DNA of 64,000 nt from Polynucleobacter sp. Tro8-14-1 (GCF_018881655.1 NZ_JACVPX010000001.1:1-64000), one strand, 5' to 3'; numbered from the stretch's first letter, positions 24,632-35,423 are shown. Made by a program: numbers and translations. Notes: generated from the letters alone by a model not told the origin.

Positions 24632-25717
24632 ATGAATACTCAAAACAAAGCAAGTGCTGAAGCTGCAATTCATTATCCCTTAGGAGACGATCTTCCGGAA
24701 GTGGGTAGCAGCTTAGAGGTTGCGCCAGGTGTTCGCTGGATCAGAATGCGCCTGCCCTTTGCTTTAGATCACATCAATCTTTGGCTGCTACGCGATGAAA
24801 TTGATGGCGTTGCGGGTTGGACGATTGTGGACTGCGGTATTGCTAATGAAGAGACAAGAAACTCTTGGGAGCAAGTGTTTGCTACTCAGCTTGAAGGCTT
24901 ACCAGTCTTGCGCGTGATAGTGACGCATATGCATCCTGACCATGTGGGTCTATCCCAATGGCTCTGTGAAAAATGGAAGGTCCCTATGTGGATTTCCATG
25001 ACAGATTACTTAACTGCTCAATGGTTAAGTTGCAAAGAGGGTGGTGCTGCAGTTGGTTCACGCGCTGGCAGTGGCGGTTCTGCAGATCACTTTCAAAGAC
25101 ATGGTTTAACGGGCTCAGAAGATTTAGAAAAAATTCGCGGGCGCTCCAATTACTACAGCAATATGGTTCCTGGAGTGCCGCGTCAATATCGCCGCATTAT
25201 TGATGGCGAATTGATTTCAATAGGTGGTCGTACCTGGCAAGTCATTATGGGCTATGGGCATGCGCCTGAGCATGCTTCACTATTTTGTAAAGATCTTGGA
25301 GTGTTGATTTCTGGAGACATGTTGTTGCCTCGCATCTCTACCAATGTAAGTGTCTATGATGCAGATCCAGATGCAGATCCGCTAGGCTTATATCTTGATT
25401 CTATTGAAAAATATTTAGTATTGCCTGAGGATGCATTGGTACTTCCTTCACATGGCAAACCATTTACTGGAATTAGGCCGCGTGTTGCGCAACTCAAAGC
25501 GCATCATGATGATCGCTTGGCGGATACTTTGGCCGCATGTAAAAAACCGGCACATGCCAGAGAGATTGTGCCGGTCTTGTTTAAACGTGAATTAGATATT
25601 CATCAACTCACATTTGCAATGGGTGAGGCTATTGCTCATCTGAATTACCTACTTCGTCGAGGAAAGTTGCGTCGCCAGCTTTGCGAGGACGGCGTGTTGC
25701 GGTTTTCCGTGGCTTAG
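24632..25717 (+). CDS. Metallo-beta-lactamase-fold hydrolase
   Basis: A 361-residue MBL-fold protein with the metal motif His99-Met-His101-Pro-Asp103-His104 (VTHMHPDHVG). Later ligands include GHAPEHASLF, LISGDMLLP and LPSHGKPF. The C-terminal winged-helix-like region (REIVPVLFKRELDIH) is as in the LACTB2-like/hydroxyacylglutathione hydrolase groups. It is probably cytosolic, since no signal peptide is present. The substrate is unknown. Its last 89 bases overlap phaM on the other strand. Confidence 0.88.
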   Translation: MNTQNKASAEAAIHYPLGDDLPEVGSSLEVAPGVRWIRMRLPFALDHINLWLLRDEIDGVAGWTIVDCGIANEETRNSWEQVFATQLEGLPVLRVIVTHMHPDHVGLSQWLCEKWKVPMWISMTDYLTAQWLSCKEGGAAVGSRAGSGGSADHFQRHGLTGSEDLEKIRGRSNYYSNMVPGVPRQYRRIIDGELISIGGRTWQVIMGYGHAPEHASLFCKDLGVLISGDMLLPRISTNVSVYDADPDADPLGLYLDSIEKYLVLPEDALVLPSHGKPFTGIRPRVAQLKAHHDDRLADTLAACKKPAHAREIVPVLFKRELDIHQLTFAMGEAIAHLNYLLRRGKLRRQLCEDGVLRFSVA

Positions 25718-26087
25718 CGCTAGTCGTTTTAGTCTTGGATTCTTCCTTTGGGGCGCTTGTTGAGCTAGCTGCAGAGCTAGCTGCTGAGACAGCATCACCA
25801 AAGGATTTGAGCGCCATCATGGTGGCATGCTGAACTTCAAGACCCTGAATAGTCGATTTGAGGATGTTGAGGTTCAAATTAAGCCAGTTTTCAACGCTTT
25901 TCAGGTCTTTAATACGCTTTTCAAGCTCATCTACATCCAAGCCAGGAAAAGCTGAAGCGAAGCCACCGGCAGCCTTAGAGGCGTCTGCCGTGAAGGGAAA
26001 CTGCCCAGCCTGACCTGCGGCACCTTGTCCCCACATGGTTTTAAACATATCTAGGCTTTGATTGAATTCTGGAATGGTTCCAAACAT
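25629..26087 (-). CDS. phaM: PhaM-type polyhydroxybutyrate granule-associated protein
   Basis: About 152 residues. The N-terminus MFGTIPEFNQSLDMFKTMWG, a mid coiled-coil region (LDVDELEKRIKDLKSVENWL, then LNLNILKSTIQGLEVQHA), and an Ala/Ser-rich linker leading to a basic histone-like tail (AKPRKTATRRPRKAGD) are the layout of PhaM. PhaM activates PHB synthase and ties granules to the nucleoid. The start at 26087 fits the family N-terminus and has GGAG upstream; an ATG 12 codons upstream is also open. The 3' end overlaps the hydrolase gene by 89 bp, and the gene is divergent from metH. Confidence 0.85.
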   Translation of the reverse strand: MFGTIPEFNQSLDMFKTMWGQGAAGQAGQFPFTADASKAAGGFASAFPGLDVDELEKRIKDLKSVENWLNLNLNILKSTIQGLEVQHATMMALKSFGDAVSAASSAASSTSAPKEESKTKTTSAKPRKTATRRPRKAGDATFLDEVGNSDEQ

Positions 26088-26161
26088 AGGGGCTCCGGGG
26101 TAAATGAAAAGTGGCTTTTCCAATAGAATAAGGGATTCTAGAGATTAACCCCGGTTTAACA

Positions 26162-27226
26162 ATGCAATCTAATGGTTTGTCCCAGCCCTATACCCGTGGT
26201 CAAAAGCTTCCCGAGCTTTTGAAGCAGCGCATCCTCATTTTGGATGGCGCCATGGGCACCATGATTCAGCAATACAAGTTAACTGAAGCCGACTATCGCG
26301 GTTTGCCGGGAAATACCCGATTTGCCGATCATCCTGGCGATATCAAAGGTAACAATGAGCTCTTAGTTTTGACTCAGCCGCAAATTATTAGCAAGATCCA
26401 TGAGCAATATTTGGATGCTGGCGCAGACATTATTGAGACCAATACTTTTGGTGCAACCTCAGTGGCGCAAGAGGACTACAAAATGGCTGGCTTGGCTCGT
26501 GAGATGAATGAAGTCTCTGCCAAATTAGCGCGCGCAGCTTGTGAAAAATATAGCACCCCAGAAAGACCGCGTTTTGCTGCGGGCGCGATTGGTCCTACAC
26601 CAAAGACGGCAAGTATTTCACCAGATGTTAATGATCCAGGTGCGCGCAATGTAACCTTTGATGCATTGCGTGCTTCGTATCGTGAGCAGATTGAAGGATT
26701 GTTTGCGGGTGGCGTCGACTTATTTTTAGTTGAAACCATTTTTGATACGCTCAATGCCAAAGCGGCACTCTTTGCCCTCGATGAATTTTTTGAAGAGACC
26801 GGTGAGCGTTTGCCGGTAATGATTTCTGGAACGGTGACAGATGCTTCAGGACGAATTTTGTCTGGGCAAACTGTTGAGGCCTTCTGGAATAGCTTGCGTC
26901 ACATTAAGCCCCTGACCTTTGGTTTGAACTGTGCATTAGGTGCTGCTTTAATGCGCCCTTATATTGCAGAGCTAGCAAGAATTTGCGATGCCGCAGTGTC
27001 TTGTTACCCCAATGCGGGCTTGCCTAACCCGATGAGTGATACGGGCTTTGATGAGACACCAGAAATCACTTCTAGCCTAGTAGATGGTTTTGCTAAAGAT
27101 GGCTTGGTCAATTTAGTAGGTGGCTGCTGCGGCACAACACCTGATCACATTCGCGCAATTGCTAATGCGGTTGCCAAACGGAAGCCACGGGCTTTCTATC
27201 GCGAGAATGCGGAGGTATCAGCATGA
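26162..27226 (+). CDS. metH: Methionine synthase part 1: homocysteine-binding domain
   Basis: A 354-residue homocysteine S-methyltransferase module corresponding to the N-terminal quarter of MetH. It starts [20 protein letters not shown]. Zinc-binding cysteines are visible in [10 protein letters not shown] and [13 protein letters not shown]. The rest of MetH is encoded by the next gene, which overlaps by 4 bp (ATGA), so the two chains are probably made together and assemble. This split is known in Burkholderiales. The region of 74 bp shared with phaM carries a CCGGGGT/ACCCCGG dyad. Confidence 0.92.
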   Translation: MQSNGLSQPYTRGQKLPELLKQRILILDGAMGTMIQQYKLTEADYRGLPGNTRFADHPGDIKGNNELLVLTQPQIISKIHEQYLDAGADIIETNTFGATSVAQEDYKMAGLAREMNEVSAKLARAACEKYSTPERPRFAAGAIGPTPKTASISPDVNDPGARNVTFDALRASYREQIEGLFAGGVDLFLVETIFDTLNAKAALFALDEFFEETGERLPVMISGTVTDASGRILSGQTVEAFWNSLRHIKPLTFGLNCALGAALMRPYIAELARICDAAVSCYPNAGLPNPMSDTGFDETPEITSSLVDGFAKDGLVNLVGGCCGTTPDHIRAIANAVAKRKPRAFYRENAEVSA

Positions 27227-29973
27227 GCAAGATAGAGAAAAAAGCGATGCCAGCGATGAAGCTTTCTGGTCTTGAGCCATTTAATGTTACCGCGGATGTT
27301 GGCTTCGTCAACATTGGTGAGCGCACGAACGTCACGGGATCTAAGGCATTTTCCAGAATGATTTTGAATAATCAATTTGATGAAGCGCTCGTAGTGGCGC
27401 GTCAGCAGGTTGAGAATGGCGCACAGGTCATCGACATCAATATGGATGAAGCGATGTTGGATTCTGAGGCGGCGATGACACGCTTCCTCAACTTAATCGC
27501 TTCTGAGCCTGATATTGCTCGTGTTCCCATCATGATCGACTCCTCCAAGTGGAGCGTGATTGAAGCGGGTCTGAAGTGTATTCAAGGTAAGCCAATTGTG
27601 AACTCGATCTCCTTAAAAGAGGGTGAGGAGTCCTTCAGAAAGCAAGCGCGTTTAATCCGTCGTTATGGTGCTGCCTCAGTGGTGATGGCTTTTGACGAGG
27701 TAGGGCAAGCTGATACCTTTAAGCGTAAGACAGAAATCTGTCAGCGCTGCTATGAGATCTTGGTAAACGAGATTGGCTTCCCAGCAGAAGACATTATTTT
27801 TGATCCGAATATTTTTGCAATCGCTACTGGTATTGAAGAGCACGACAACTATGCGGTCGACTTTATTAATGCCACCCGCTGGATTAAAGAAAACCTACCG
27901 GGTGCTAAGGTTAGCGGCGGCGTTTCCAATGTGAGCTTCTCATTCCGCGGTAATGATCGTGTGCGCGAAGCGATTCATACGGTGTTCTTGTATCACGCCA
28001 TTCAGGCTGGCATGGACATGGGTATTGTGAACGCTGGTCAGTTGGGTGTTTACGCTGATTTGGATCCTGAGTTGCGTGAGCGTGTTGAGGACGTTGTTCT
28101 CAATCGCTTTAAAGAAAAAGATGGCAAAACACCTACCGAGCGTTTGCTCGATATTGCTGATCAATTTAAGGGCGGTGGCGCTAAGCAAGTAGAAAATCTG
28201 GTATGGCGCGAAGCCCCAGTACGCGAGCGTCTAACGCATGCCCTAGTGCATGGCATCACCACCTTTATCGAAGAAGACACCGAAGAGTTGCGCGCAGAAA
28301 TTATGGGCGCTGGCGGCAGACCTATTGAGGTCATTGAAGGCCCTCTGATGGATGGTATGAATGTCGTGGGCGACTTGTTTGGTGCGGGCAAGATGTTCTT
28401 GCCTCAGGTAGTCAAAAGCGCCCGCGTGATGAAACAAGCGGTTGCCATCTTGATTCCGTACATCGAAGAAGAAAAGCGCCAACATATTGCGGCAGGCGGT
28501 GAAGCCAAAGCTAAGGGCAAGATTGTCATGGCAACCGTGAAGGGCGACGTGCACGATATCGGTAAAAATATTGTGACTGTTGTTCTGCAATGTAACAACT
28601 TTGAAGTAGCCAATATGGGTGTGATGGTTCCTTGTGCAGAGATTCTCAAGCGTGCCAAAGAAGAGAATGCAGATATTGTTGGTTTATCTGGATTGATTAC
28701 ACCTTCGCTAGAAGAAATGACTTATGTTGCGCAAGAGATGCAACGTGATGATTGGTTCCGTGAACGTCAAATTCCGCTGATGATTGGTGGCGCAACAACT
28801 TCACGTGTTCACACAGCGGTGAAGATTGCCCCACACTACGATGGCCCTGTGGTGTATGTGCCTGACGCATCTCGTTCAGTTTCAGTGGCTTCTAGCCTGC
28901 TTTCGGATGAGAGCGCTAAGAAATTTATTCAAGATTTGCGTGACGACTATGTACGCATTCGTGAACAGCACGCCAATAAGAAAGCGGCGCCAACAATTTC
29001 TTTAGAGGCAGCGCGCAAGAACCGCGAGATGATCGACTGGTCTGCTTATGTTCCAGAGAAGCCGAAGTTCATTGGCCGTCGCGTATTTAAAAACTTTGCA
29101 CTGAGCGATATTGCTAAATATATTGACTGGACACCATTCTTTCAGACTTGGGACTTAGCAGGCAAATTCCCCGCAATCCTGGATGATGAAATTGTTGGTG
29201 TGGAAGCTCGCAAAGTATTTGCTGACGCTCAAGCCTTACTTGATAAGTTGATTAAGGGGCAATGGCTACAAGCCGATGCAGTAGTGGCTTTCTATCCTGC
29301 TAATACCGTTGGCGATGATATCGTTTTGTATAGCGATGAAGCACGCGAGCATCCTTTATTCGTGTGGCACAACTTGCGTCAACAATCCGAGCGTCCAGTT
29401 GTAGAGGGTGTACGCAGACCTAATCGTTGTCTGGCTGATTACGTTGCGCCAAAAGATTCTGGCGTTGCTGATTACCTGGGTTGTTTTGCAGTGACCACCG
29501 GTCATGGTGTTGAAAAGAAAGTGGCTGAGTTTCAGGCAAAGCACGATGACTACAGCGCCATTATGTTGAAGGCCTTGGCTGACAGATTAGCTGAAGCTTT
29601 TGCTGAGCTGATGCACCATCGAGTGCGTACAGACTTATGGGGCTATGCAACAGATGAGATTTTGTCAAACGATCAAATGATCAATGAAGAATACCGCGGT
29701 ATTCGTCCGGCACCTGGTTACCCAGCCTGCCCTGCACATGAAGTTAAAGAGGATTTATTACGAGTCATTGGCTCTGAAGATATTGGCATGACTCTGACCG
29801 AGTCAATGGCCATGAATCCAGCTTCAAGCGTGAGCGGTTTCTATCTTGCCCATCCGGATGCGCGCTACTTTAATGTGGGCAAGCTATCCGATGATCAGGT
29901 TGAAGACTTGGCTAAGCGCCGTGGGCAAAGTATTGAGGACACCCGTCGCCAGCTAGCGAGCTTGCTTGATTAA
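27223..29973 (+). CDS. metH: Methionine synthase part 2: folate-, cobalamin- and SAM-binding domains
   Basis: A 916-residue chain with the remaining three MetH modules. The pterin-binding barrel begins with [12 protein letters not shown] and includes [10 protein letters not shown]. The cobalamin domain has [10 protein letters not shown], whose His coordinates cobalt, and [13 protein letters not shown]. The C-terminal activation domain has [13 protein letters not shown] for S-adenosylmethionine. It makes methionine from homocysteine with methyltetrahydrofolate together with the upstream chain. No cobalamin riboswitch was seen ahead of the pair. Confidence 0.95.
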   Translation: MSKIEKKAMPAMKLSGLEPFNVTADVGFVNIGERTNVTGSKAFSRMILNNQFDEALVVARQQVENGAQVIDINMDEAMLDSEAAMTRFLNLIASEPDIARVPIMIDSSKWSVIEAGLKCIQGKPIVNSISLKEGEESFRKQARLIRRYGAASVVMAFDEVGQADTFKRKTEICQRCYEILVNEIGFPAEDIIFDPNIFAIATGIEEHDNYAVDFINATRWIKENLPGAKVSGGVSNVSFSFRGNDRVREAIHTVFLYHAIQAGMDMGIVNAGQLGVYADLDPELRERVEDVVLNRFKEKDGKTPTERLLDIADQFKGGGAKQVENLVWREAPVRERLTHALVHGITTFIEEDTEELRAEIMGAGGRPIEVIEGPLMDGMNVVGDLFGAGKMFLPQVVKSARVMKQAVAILIPYIEEEKRQHIAAGGEAKAKGKIVMATVKGDVHDIGKNIVTVVLQCNNFEVANMGVMVPCAEILKRAKEENADIVGLSGLITPSLEEMTYVAQEMQRDDWFRERQIPLMIGGATTSRVHTAVKIAPHYDGPVVYVPDASRSVSVASSLLSDESAKKFIQDLRDDYVRIREQHANKKAAPTISLEAARKNREMIDWSAYVPEKPKFIGRRVFKNFALSDIAKYIDWTPFFQTWDLAGKFPAILDDEIVGVEARKVFADAQALLDKLIKGQWLQADAVVAFYPANTVGDDIVLYSDEAREHPLFVWHNLRQQSERPVVEGVRRPNRCLADYVAPKDSGVADYLGCFAVTTGHGVEKKVAEFQAKHDDYSAIMLKALADRLAEAFAELMHHRVRTDLWGYATDEILSNDQMINEEYRGIRPAPGYPACPAHEVKEDLLRVIGSEDIGMTLTESMAMNPASSVSGFYLAHPDARYFNVGKLSDDQVEDLAKRRGQSIEDTRRQLASLLD

Positions 29974-30287
29974 ACGCCCCACATAACGGGCTCGTCTTTG
30001 GCTTTGGACTGCTTCATGAGCTCTAGGAGCGGGTAGGCTCGCTGCCCAAGGCGATCGGCCAGCTTAGGCTTCTCAGCGCCCTTCTCGGACTCGTCATTTG
30101 CTTTAGCCCGCTCCTCAAGATCTTTGAGGATGGCAGTTTCTAGGGCAGTGATGAGGTCAGGAAGTTGCTCAACGGTCAAAATTCCGCGAGGCTCCAGGGG
30201 GCGCCCCAAAATATCAAAAATTCGTTTAGTCAGATCCGCCAGCATGATGACATCTGGACCAGCCTTTGAGCGAAATTGATAGATCAT
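29970..30287 (-). CDS. DUF1840 protein
   Basis: A 105-residue protein matching the DUF1840 pattern: it starts [19 protein letters not shown], continues with [19 protein letters not shown], has a charged linker and ends in [19 protein letters not shown]. No function is known. Its stop overlaps the metH stop by 4 bp on the opposite strand, and it is divergent from argS, with 35 bp between the start codons. Confidence 0.85.
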   Translation of the reverse strand: MIYQFRSKAGPDVIMLADLTKRIFDILGRPLEPRGILTVEQLPDLITALETAILKDLEERAKANDESEKGAEKPKLADRLGQRAYPLLELMKQSKAKDEPVMWGV

Positions 30288-30322
30288 TTCGATAGCTTAC
30301 CACCTGATAAACTCACTTATCT

Positions 30323-32050
30323 ATGTTGTTAACCAATAAAAATCGTTTAATTGAAATGCTGAGTGCTGCACTTGCAGGCTTGGCTCAGGAGCGCGACCTA
30401 GGGGAGGCTCCTACCCCCCGTTTGGAGCGTCCCAAGGCTGTTGACCATGGTGATGTCGCTTGTAATATCGCCCTTCAGCTAGCAAAGGCTTGGAAGCTGA
30501 ACCCGCGTGAGCTGGCACAGGCTTTGGTAGAGCGCTTGCAGCAGCAAGTAGGCTTTAATGAGCTGATTGCATCCTGTGACATCGCTGGCCCTGGCTTCAT
30601 TAATTTCCGCCTTAGCAATGCTGCTAAGACTGCTGTAGTTCAGGAGATCCTTTCTGCGGGAGCTCATTTTGGCGAGTCTGTGCAGGACGGTCGGTCTGCG
30701 CCAAGCGCCATGATTGAGTTTGTCTCCGCTAATCCAACCGGCCCATTGCATGTAGGTCACGGTAGACAAGCAGCGCTGGGCGATGCCTTAGCTAATCTAT
30801 TGGCTACCCAGGGAATCAAAGTTCATCGTGAGTTTTATTACAACGATGCCGGTGTGCAGATTGCGAATTTAGCCTTGTCTGTTCAAGCACGCTTACAGGG
30901 TTTGAAGCCAGGTGATGCCAAGTGGCCTGAGCAGGCATATAACGGTGAATATATTGCGGAGATTGCTAGCGCATTTAAATCTTCTCCAGAATTTAAAGAT
31001 GATCTTGAAGCTATTCGCCAATTTGCGGTTGCTTATTTGCGTAATGAACAAGACATTGATTTAAAAACTTTTGGCGTGAAATTTGATTGCTATTACTTAG
31101 AGTCCTCTCTATATACCGACGGTAGTGTTGCACAAATTGTTGGCGACTTACAAAGCATTGGCAAGACCTATGAATCCGAAGGCGCGCTCTGGTTGAAGAG
31201 TACGGATGATGGTGACGATAAAGATCGCGTGATGCGTAAGTCAGATGGTAGCTTTACCTACTTTGTGCCTGATGTGGCGTATCACACCAGCAAGTGGAAT
31301 CGCGGCTTTCAGAAAGTGATTAATGTGCAGGGTAGCGACCACCACGGCACCATTGCCCGTGTACGCTCGGGCCTGCAAGGTGTAGCGCAGAAGCGCGGCT
31401 GGGATATTCCTAAAACGTATCCAGAATATGTGCTGCATAAGATGGTTACGGTTATGCGCCATGGTGAAGAAGTCAAAATTTCTAAGCGTGCGGGCTCATA
31501 TGTCACTGTGCGTGATTTGGTTGAATGGTCTGGTGGCGTTACTCCAGAGATGACGCCTGAAGAGCGGGAGTTAGCTTTGCAACGTGGTCGCGATGCTGTG
31601 CGCTTTTTCTTGATCTCACGTAAAGCAGATACTGAATTTGTTTTTGATATTGATTTAGCCTTGCAGCAAAATGATGAGAACCCAGTGTTCTACGTTCAGT
31701 ATGCGCATGCAAGAATTAATTCAATCTTGCAGCAGTGGGGTGGTCAAATATCGGATTTGGCTGCGGCCGATTTATCGCTCTTACAAAGTAAAGCATCGGA
31801 TCATTTACTGCGTCGTTTGGCAGAATACCCAGAAGTTCTGACCGCTGCTGCCGAAGAATTAGCGCCGCATGCCTTGGCTTTTTACCTGCGTGACTTAGCG
31901 GGCGATTTCCATGCCTTCTATAACGCGGATCGCGTCTTGGTTGACGATCAAAACTTAAAGCAAGCGCGTCTTGCATTGCTATTAGCAGCCCGCCAAGTTC
32001 TGCAAAATGGCTTAAAAGTACTCGGGGTATCGGCGCCAATAAAGATGTAA
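30323..32050 (+). CDS. argS: Arginyl-tRNA synthetase
   Basis: A 575-residue class I aminoacyl-tRNA synthetase. The N-terminal Add1 domain contains [13 protein letters not shown] and GPGFINFRL. The class I signature is HVGH in [14 protein letters not shown]. The KMSKS-equivalent is KISKRAG, and the anticodon-binding domain includes [15 protein letters not shown] and FYNADRVL near the C-terminus. It charges tRNA-Arg in translation. It appears monocistronic or is the first gene before the SPOR protein gene 35 bp downstream. Confidence 0.96.
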   Translation: MLLTNKNRLIEMLSAALAGLAQERDLGEAPTPRLERPKAVDHGDVACNIALQLAKAWKLNPRELAQALVERLQQQVGFNELIASCDIAGPGFINFRLSNAAKTAVVQEILSAGAHFGESVQDGRSAPSAMIEFVSANPTGPLHVGHGRQAALGDALANLLATQGIKVHREFYYNDAGVQIANLALSVQARLQGLKPGDAKWPEQAYNGEYIAEIASAFKSSPEFKDDLEAIRQFAVAYLRNEQDIDLKTFGVKFDCYYLESSLYTDGSVAQIVGDLQSIGKTYESEGALWLKSTDDGDDKDRVMRKSDGSFTYFVPDVAYHTSKWNRGFQKVINVQGSDHHGTIARVRSGLQGVAQKRGWDIPKTYPEYVLHKMVTVMRHGEEVKISKRAGSYVTVRDLVEWSGGVTPEMTPEERELALQRGRDAVRFFLISRKADTEFVFDIDLALQQNDENPVFYVQYAHARINSILQQWGGQISDLAAADLSLLQSKASDHLLRRLAEYPEVLTAAAEELAPHALAFYLRDLAGDFHAFYNADRVLVDDQNLKQARLALLLAARQVLQNGLKVLGVSAPIKM

Positions 32051-32085
32051 TGGCGAGGTATGAAGTGAAGATGTAAGATGAGGAA

Positions 32086-32673
32086 ATGATGAAAATACCG
32101 AATCAACAAAACTCCCAATACGGCGGCACTATTCTCGGCTTTATTTTGGGTTTAGGCGTCGGTCTTGGAATCGCCTTTGTCATTGCCTTTTATCTTTCTA
32201 AAAATACCCCTCAAGAAAGACCGGGGATGCGTGCCCCTAGTCTGCCTTTGACTATTAAACCTTCTGCGGCACCTGCTGAAGGTGAAGCGGGCTCTCCTGC
32301 TGAACCAGTTGATTTAAATAAGCCGCTCCAGGGTAAATCACCCGCCCCTGCATCACCCGATCCGATTGGAGATTTGGTAAATGGCAAGAAAACTGCTGAT
32401 AAGCCAGCGGACGCATCCCCTGCAAGCAAATCAGACTCCATTTATTTCTTGCAAGTGGGCGCGTTTACAAAGCGTGCTGATGCAGATGCGCAAAAAGCGA
32501 ATTTAGCAATCCAGGGAATTCAGGCTCAGCTTAGCGAAGTTACGAGTGATGGCAATACCCTCTGGCGCGTGCGGGTAGGTCCATATAACAGCGTTGAAGA
32601 GAGCAACTCAGTGCGAGACAAATTGAGTAGCATTGGCATTAAACCAACTTTAATCAAATCCAGTAAATCATGA
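32086..32673 (+). CDS. SPOR-domain cell-envelope protein
   Basis: A 195-residue protein with a short N-terminal tail, one membrane helix (about 14-37, ILGFILGLGVGLGIAFVIAF), a Pro/Ala/Lys-rich periplasmic linker, and a C-terminal SPOR domain (YFLQVGAFTKRADADAQKA and LWRVRVGPYNS). SPOR domains bind denuded peptidoglycan at the septum, so a role in division is inferred, as for FtsN-like proteins. GAGGAA precedes the start. It overlaps dsbA by 4 bp. Confidence 0.9.
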   Translation: MMKIPNQQNSQYGGTILGFILGLGVGLGIAFVIAFYLSKNTPQERPGMRAPSLPLTIKPSAAPAEGEAGSPAEPVDLNKPLQGKSPAPASPDPIGDLVNGKKTADKPADASPASKSDSIYFLQVGAFTKRADADAQKANLAIQGIQAQLSEVTSDGNTLWRVRVGPYNSVEESNSVRDKLSSIGIKPTLIKSSKS

Positions 32674-33317
32674 TTTCATTCAGCAAAAGATTCATTACTT
32701 TATTAGCACTGCTTTCTTTAAGTGGCTTTGTTAGTGCACAAACTCAAAAAATCGAAGAAGGCTTTGATTACCGCATATTGCCAGTTGCACAGCCGGTCGA
32801 AACCAAGGGAAAAGTAGAGGTTATTGAATTCTTTTGGTACGGCTGCCCGCATTGCTACGACTTTGAGCCAGAGCTCAGTAGCTGGGTAAAGCGCCAGCCT
32901 AAGGATGTTGTCTTCAAAAGAGTCCCCGTAGCTTTCCGTGATGACTTCTTGCCCCATAGCCAAATGTATTACGCGCTCGAATCGATGGGCAAAGCTGATG
33001 CTCTAAACGAAAAAGTCATGTACGCAATACATAAAGAAAATAAGCACCTCTTGACGGAGACGGAGATCGCGGATTGGGTCGCATCTCAAGGGGTTGATCG
33101 TAATACTTTCTTAGCAACTTATCGTTCTTTTGCGGTAGTTTCTAAAGCGCGTGCCGCTAAGCAATTAACCGAAGCCTATCGTATTGATGGAGTGCCGACG
33201 ATTGTGATGCAGGGTAAGTATGTGACATCACCATCCATTGCTGGATCTAAAGCTAAAGCAATTGCAGTAATGGATTATCTAGAAGAGAAAATTCGTAAAG
33301 ACAAGTACAAGCAGTAA
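32670..33317 (+). CDS. dsbA: Periplasmic thiol:disulfide oxidoreductase DsbA
   Basis: A 215-residue exported protein with a signal peptide (LLALLSLSGFVSA). The active site is Cys59-Pro-His-Cys62 in WYGCPHCYDFEP, the classic DsbA motif, followed by a helical insertion and the cis-Pro loop DGVPTIVMQ. It introduces disulfides into periplasmic proteins. It is translationally coupled to the SPOR protein and ends at a hairpin shared with the convergent SDR gene. Confidence 0.95.
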   Translation: MISFSKRFITLLALLSLSGFVSAQTQKIEEGFDYRILPVAQPVETKGKVEVIEFFWYGCPHCYDFEPELSSWVKRQPKDVVFKRVPVAFRDDFLPHSQMYYALESMGKADALNEKVMYAIHKENKHLLTETEIADWVASQGVDRNTFLATYRSFAVVSKARAAKQLTEAYRIDGVPTIVMQGKYVTSPSIAGSKAKAIAVMDYLEEKIRKDKYKQ

Positions 33318-33347
33318 CTTAAAAATAGGTTGCTGCGTAATGCTTTA

Positions 33348-33376
33348 GCGCCGCTTAAATTTTGACGAAGCGGCGC
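33348..33376. terminator. Hairpin between dsbA and the SDR gene, likely terminator
   Basis: GCGCCGCTT (33348-33356) pairs perfectly with AAGCGGCGC (33368-33376). It overlaps the last codons of the convergent SDR gene. There is no long T run after it in the dsbA direction, so termination strength is uncertain. Confidence 0.5.
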
Positions 33377-34131
33377 ACAATCCAAAAGTAGATTGGGTAA
33401 GGCAAGATTCTCAGAAACTTTAAGAATCTTGTGAATCGCTTGGGGAAGTGAATATCGAATTCCCCCTTCTGAATACCGGTCAATATCTCGCTGGCTGCTT
33501 CCTCGGCACTAATTAAAGCTGGCATTTCAAAGTCATTTTTTGCAGTAGCCTCAGTAGCCACAAATCCTGGCGAGATCATGTGCACGCTGACTCCTGTCGG
33601 CAGCAAGTCGTAATATAAGTTCTCGCAAAAGTTAATGATGGCAGCTTTACTTGGGCCATATGCCAAAGCTTTTGGCAGGCCGCTATACCCTGCAACGCTA
33701 CCCACGATGGCAATATGTCCCGAGTGAGCCTTTAGCATCTCTGGCGTCACTAATGCAACTGCTCTCATAGGCCCCAGAAGATTTGCATCGATTGTTTTTT
33801 CAGCAATCTTGAAATCAAAATAAGCTGCTCGCAATGGGGTGTATACGCCCGATACAAAGAGCAGGAGATCAATTCCGTCCCAGGCGTTCAAAATTGTTTT
33901 ATAGCCATCCTGGAGTTGCGCATCATCGGTAACGTCGATAGGAATGACTAGGCTTTGTTCAATCGTTCCAGTGAGGGCAATTTCATTTAATCGTTCAGCT
34001 CTTCGACTGGAAAGTGCTACTTTAGCGCCCTTGAGAAGAAGGGTTTTCGCACAAGCTTCGCCAATGCCGCTGGATGCGCCTATGACCCAGACTCTTTTGC
34101 CTGAAAAGTGGTCTATTCCGCTTTGTTTCAT
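33355..34131 (-). CDS. Short-chain dehydrogenase/reductase
   Basis: A 258-residue Rossmann-fold oxidoreductase with the cofactor motif VIGASSGIGEACAKTLL (about 13-29), the Ser of VGSVAGYSGL and the catalytic Tyr-x3-Lys in AYGPSKAAI. The C-terminus is hydrophobic (ILPYPIYFWIVRRFV), which suggests membrane contact. It is the last of five coupled genes. In similar operons the SDR is thought to act on membrane lipids, though the exact substrate is not established here. Confidence 0.88.
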   Translation of the reverse strand: MKQSGIDHFSGKRVWVIGASSGIGEACAKTLLLKGAKVALSSRRAERLNEIALTGTIEQSLVIPIDVTDDAQLQDGYKTILNAWDGIDLLLFVSGVYTPLRAAYFDFKIAEKTIDANLLGPMRAVALVTPEMLKAHSGHIAIVGSVAGYSGLPKALAYGPSKAAIINFCENLYYDLLPTGVSVHMISPGFVATEATAKNDFEMPALISAEEAASEILTGIQKGEFDIHFPKRFTRFLKFLRILPYPIYFWIVRRFVKI

Positions 34132-35423
34132 GTGCCTAGTGCATCAGAAGATGCTGGTGATGGTTGATGACTCAGAGTGAATTGCACTACGTCGATATTA
34201 TGCTCAGTAAAGCCGGCGGCGCAATACATGAGGTAGAAGTTCCAAAGGCGTATGAATGCTTCATCAAAGCCAAGTTGACGTACTTCTTGCAGTTTTTGAT
34301 TAAAGCTATCGCGCCACAAGCAAAGAGTTCTTGCGTAATCTCCGCCAAAGGCGAACTCGTCATCAATTCGCAATCCAGCTTTAGCAGCGCTTGCTTTAAA
34401 GCTTGCTCTAGAGGGCAGCATACCTCCAGGAAATACATACTGTTGAATAAAGTCAGTGTTGCGTCTGTAGCGATCAAAGAGATCTTCGGCAATTACAATC
34501 GTCTGAATGCAAGCTTTGCCGCCCGCTTTTAGACAGTGGGCAATCGTTTCAAAATACTCTGGCCAATGTTTCTCACCAACTGCTTCAAACATTTCGACGG
34601 AAGCAATGCCATCAAATTTTTCTTGGCAATCGCGATAGTCTTGAAGGCGCACTTCAAATCCAGGAGGGTTAGCAATTTGACCTTGCACTGCTAGTAAACG
34701 TTTCTCTGCAAATGCTTTTTGCTCTGTAGATAGAGTTAGGCCAGTAATGGCTCTCTTATTACGAAGAGATTCCTCCATAACGCCACCCCAGCCACAACCA
34801 ATTTCAAGTATGTGCTCCCCTGGCGCCGTCTTTAAGGAATCTAGAATGCGTCCAATCTTTGCACGCTGTGCATCAGCTAGGACTTGCTGACTGCCTTCAG
34901 AAAACCAGGCGCTCGAGTAGCTCATCGTGGGATCAAGCCATAGCGTATAAAAAGCATTGCCTAGGTCATAATGCGCATGAATATTCTTGCGGCTTCCCGC
35001 TTTGCTGTTATCTCGCAACCAGTGTTTTAGACGGTAAAAAATTGATCCATACCAATTGCCGTAAATGGCTTTTTCTAAAATAGTTCGGTTGCGTATGGCT
35101 AACTCAAGCAGTGCTTTGAGGTCTGGAGTATTCCATTTGCCTTGAATATAGCTCTCGGCAAAACCAATATCTCCATGGGACATGATCTCTTTAAATACAG
35201 ACCACTCTAAGATATGAATTTCAGCATGCAATTGATCACTTTGAATGCCAAACTCCCGCTTCTCGCCATTGGGAAGGGTGAGTTTTAAATGACCACTGCT
35301 TAGCTTTGTCAGGAGGGTTAGGAGTGCCTTAGCCTTAATTTGGTGTTGCGGCGAAGCGCTATCTCGTCCTTGTGGACGAGAAAAATTGAGTCTGGAGAGA
35401 AGGGATTGTCCTGGGCGATTCAT
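34128..35423 (-). CDS. Cyclopropane-fatty-acyl-phospholipid synthase-like methyltransferase
   Basis: A 431-residue CFA-synthase-family enzyme. An N-terminal substrate-binding domain (SHGDIGFAESYIQGKWNTPD split over 160-185 in motif terms) is followed by NIHAHYDLGNAFYTLWLD and the SAM motif ILEIGCGWGGVME. Later motifs include IASVEMFEAVGEKHW and QQYVFPGGMLPS, all typical of CFA synthases. It methylates the double bond of phospholipid acyl chains or a related site. It overlaps DUF1365 and the SDR gene by 4 bp on either side. Confidence 0.92.
   Translation of the reverse strand: MNRPGQSLLSRLNFSRPQGRDSASPQHQIKAKALLTLLTKLSSGHLKLTLPNGEKREFGIQSDQLHAEIHILEWSVFKEIMSHGDIGFAESYIQGKWNTPDLKALLELAIRNRTILEKAIYGNWYGSIFYRLKHWLRDNSKAGSRKNIHAHYDLGNAFYTLWLDPTMSYSSAWFSEGSQQVLADAQRAKIGRILDSLKTAPGEHILEIGCGWGGVMEESLRNKRAITGLTLSTEQKAFAEKRLLAVQGQIANPPGFEVRLQDYRDCQEKFDGIASVEMFEAVGEKHWPEYFETIAHCLKAGGKACIQTIVIAEDLFDRYRRNTDFIQQYVFPGGMLPSRASFKASAAKAGLRIDDEFAFGGDYARTLCLWRDSFNQKLQEVRQLGFDEAFIRLWNFYLMYCAAGFTEHNIDVVQFTLSHQPSPASSDALGT

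Noticed and set aside
28243-28590. 115-residue frame on the minus strand within metH part 2
   Set aside because: Antisense to the conserved cobalamin-binding region.
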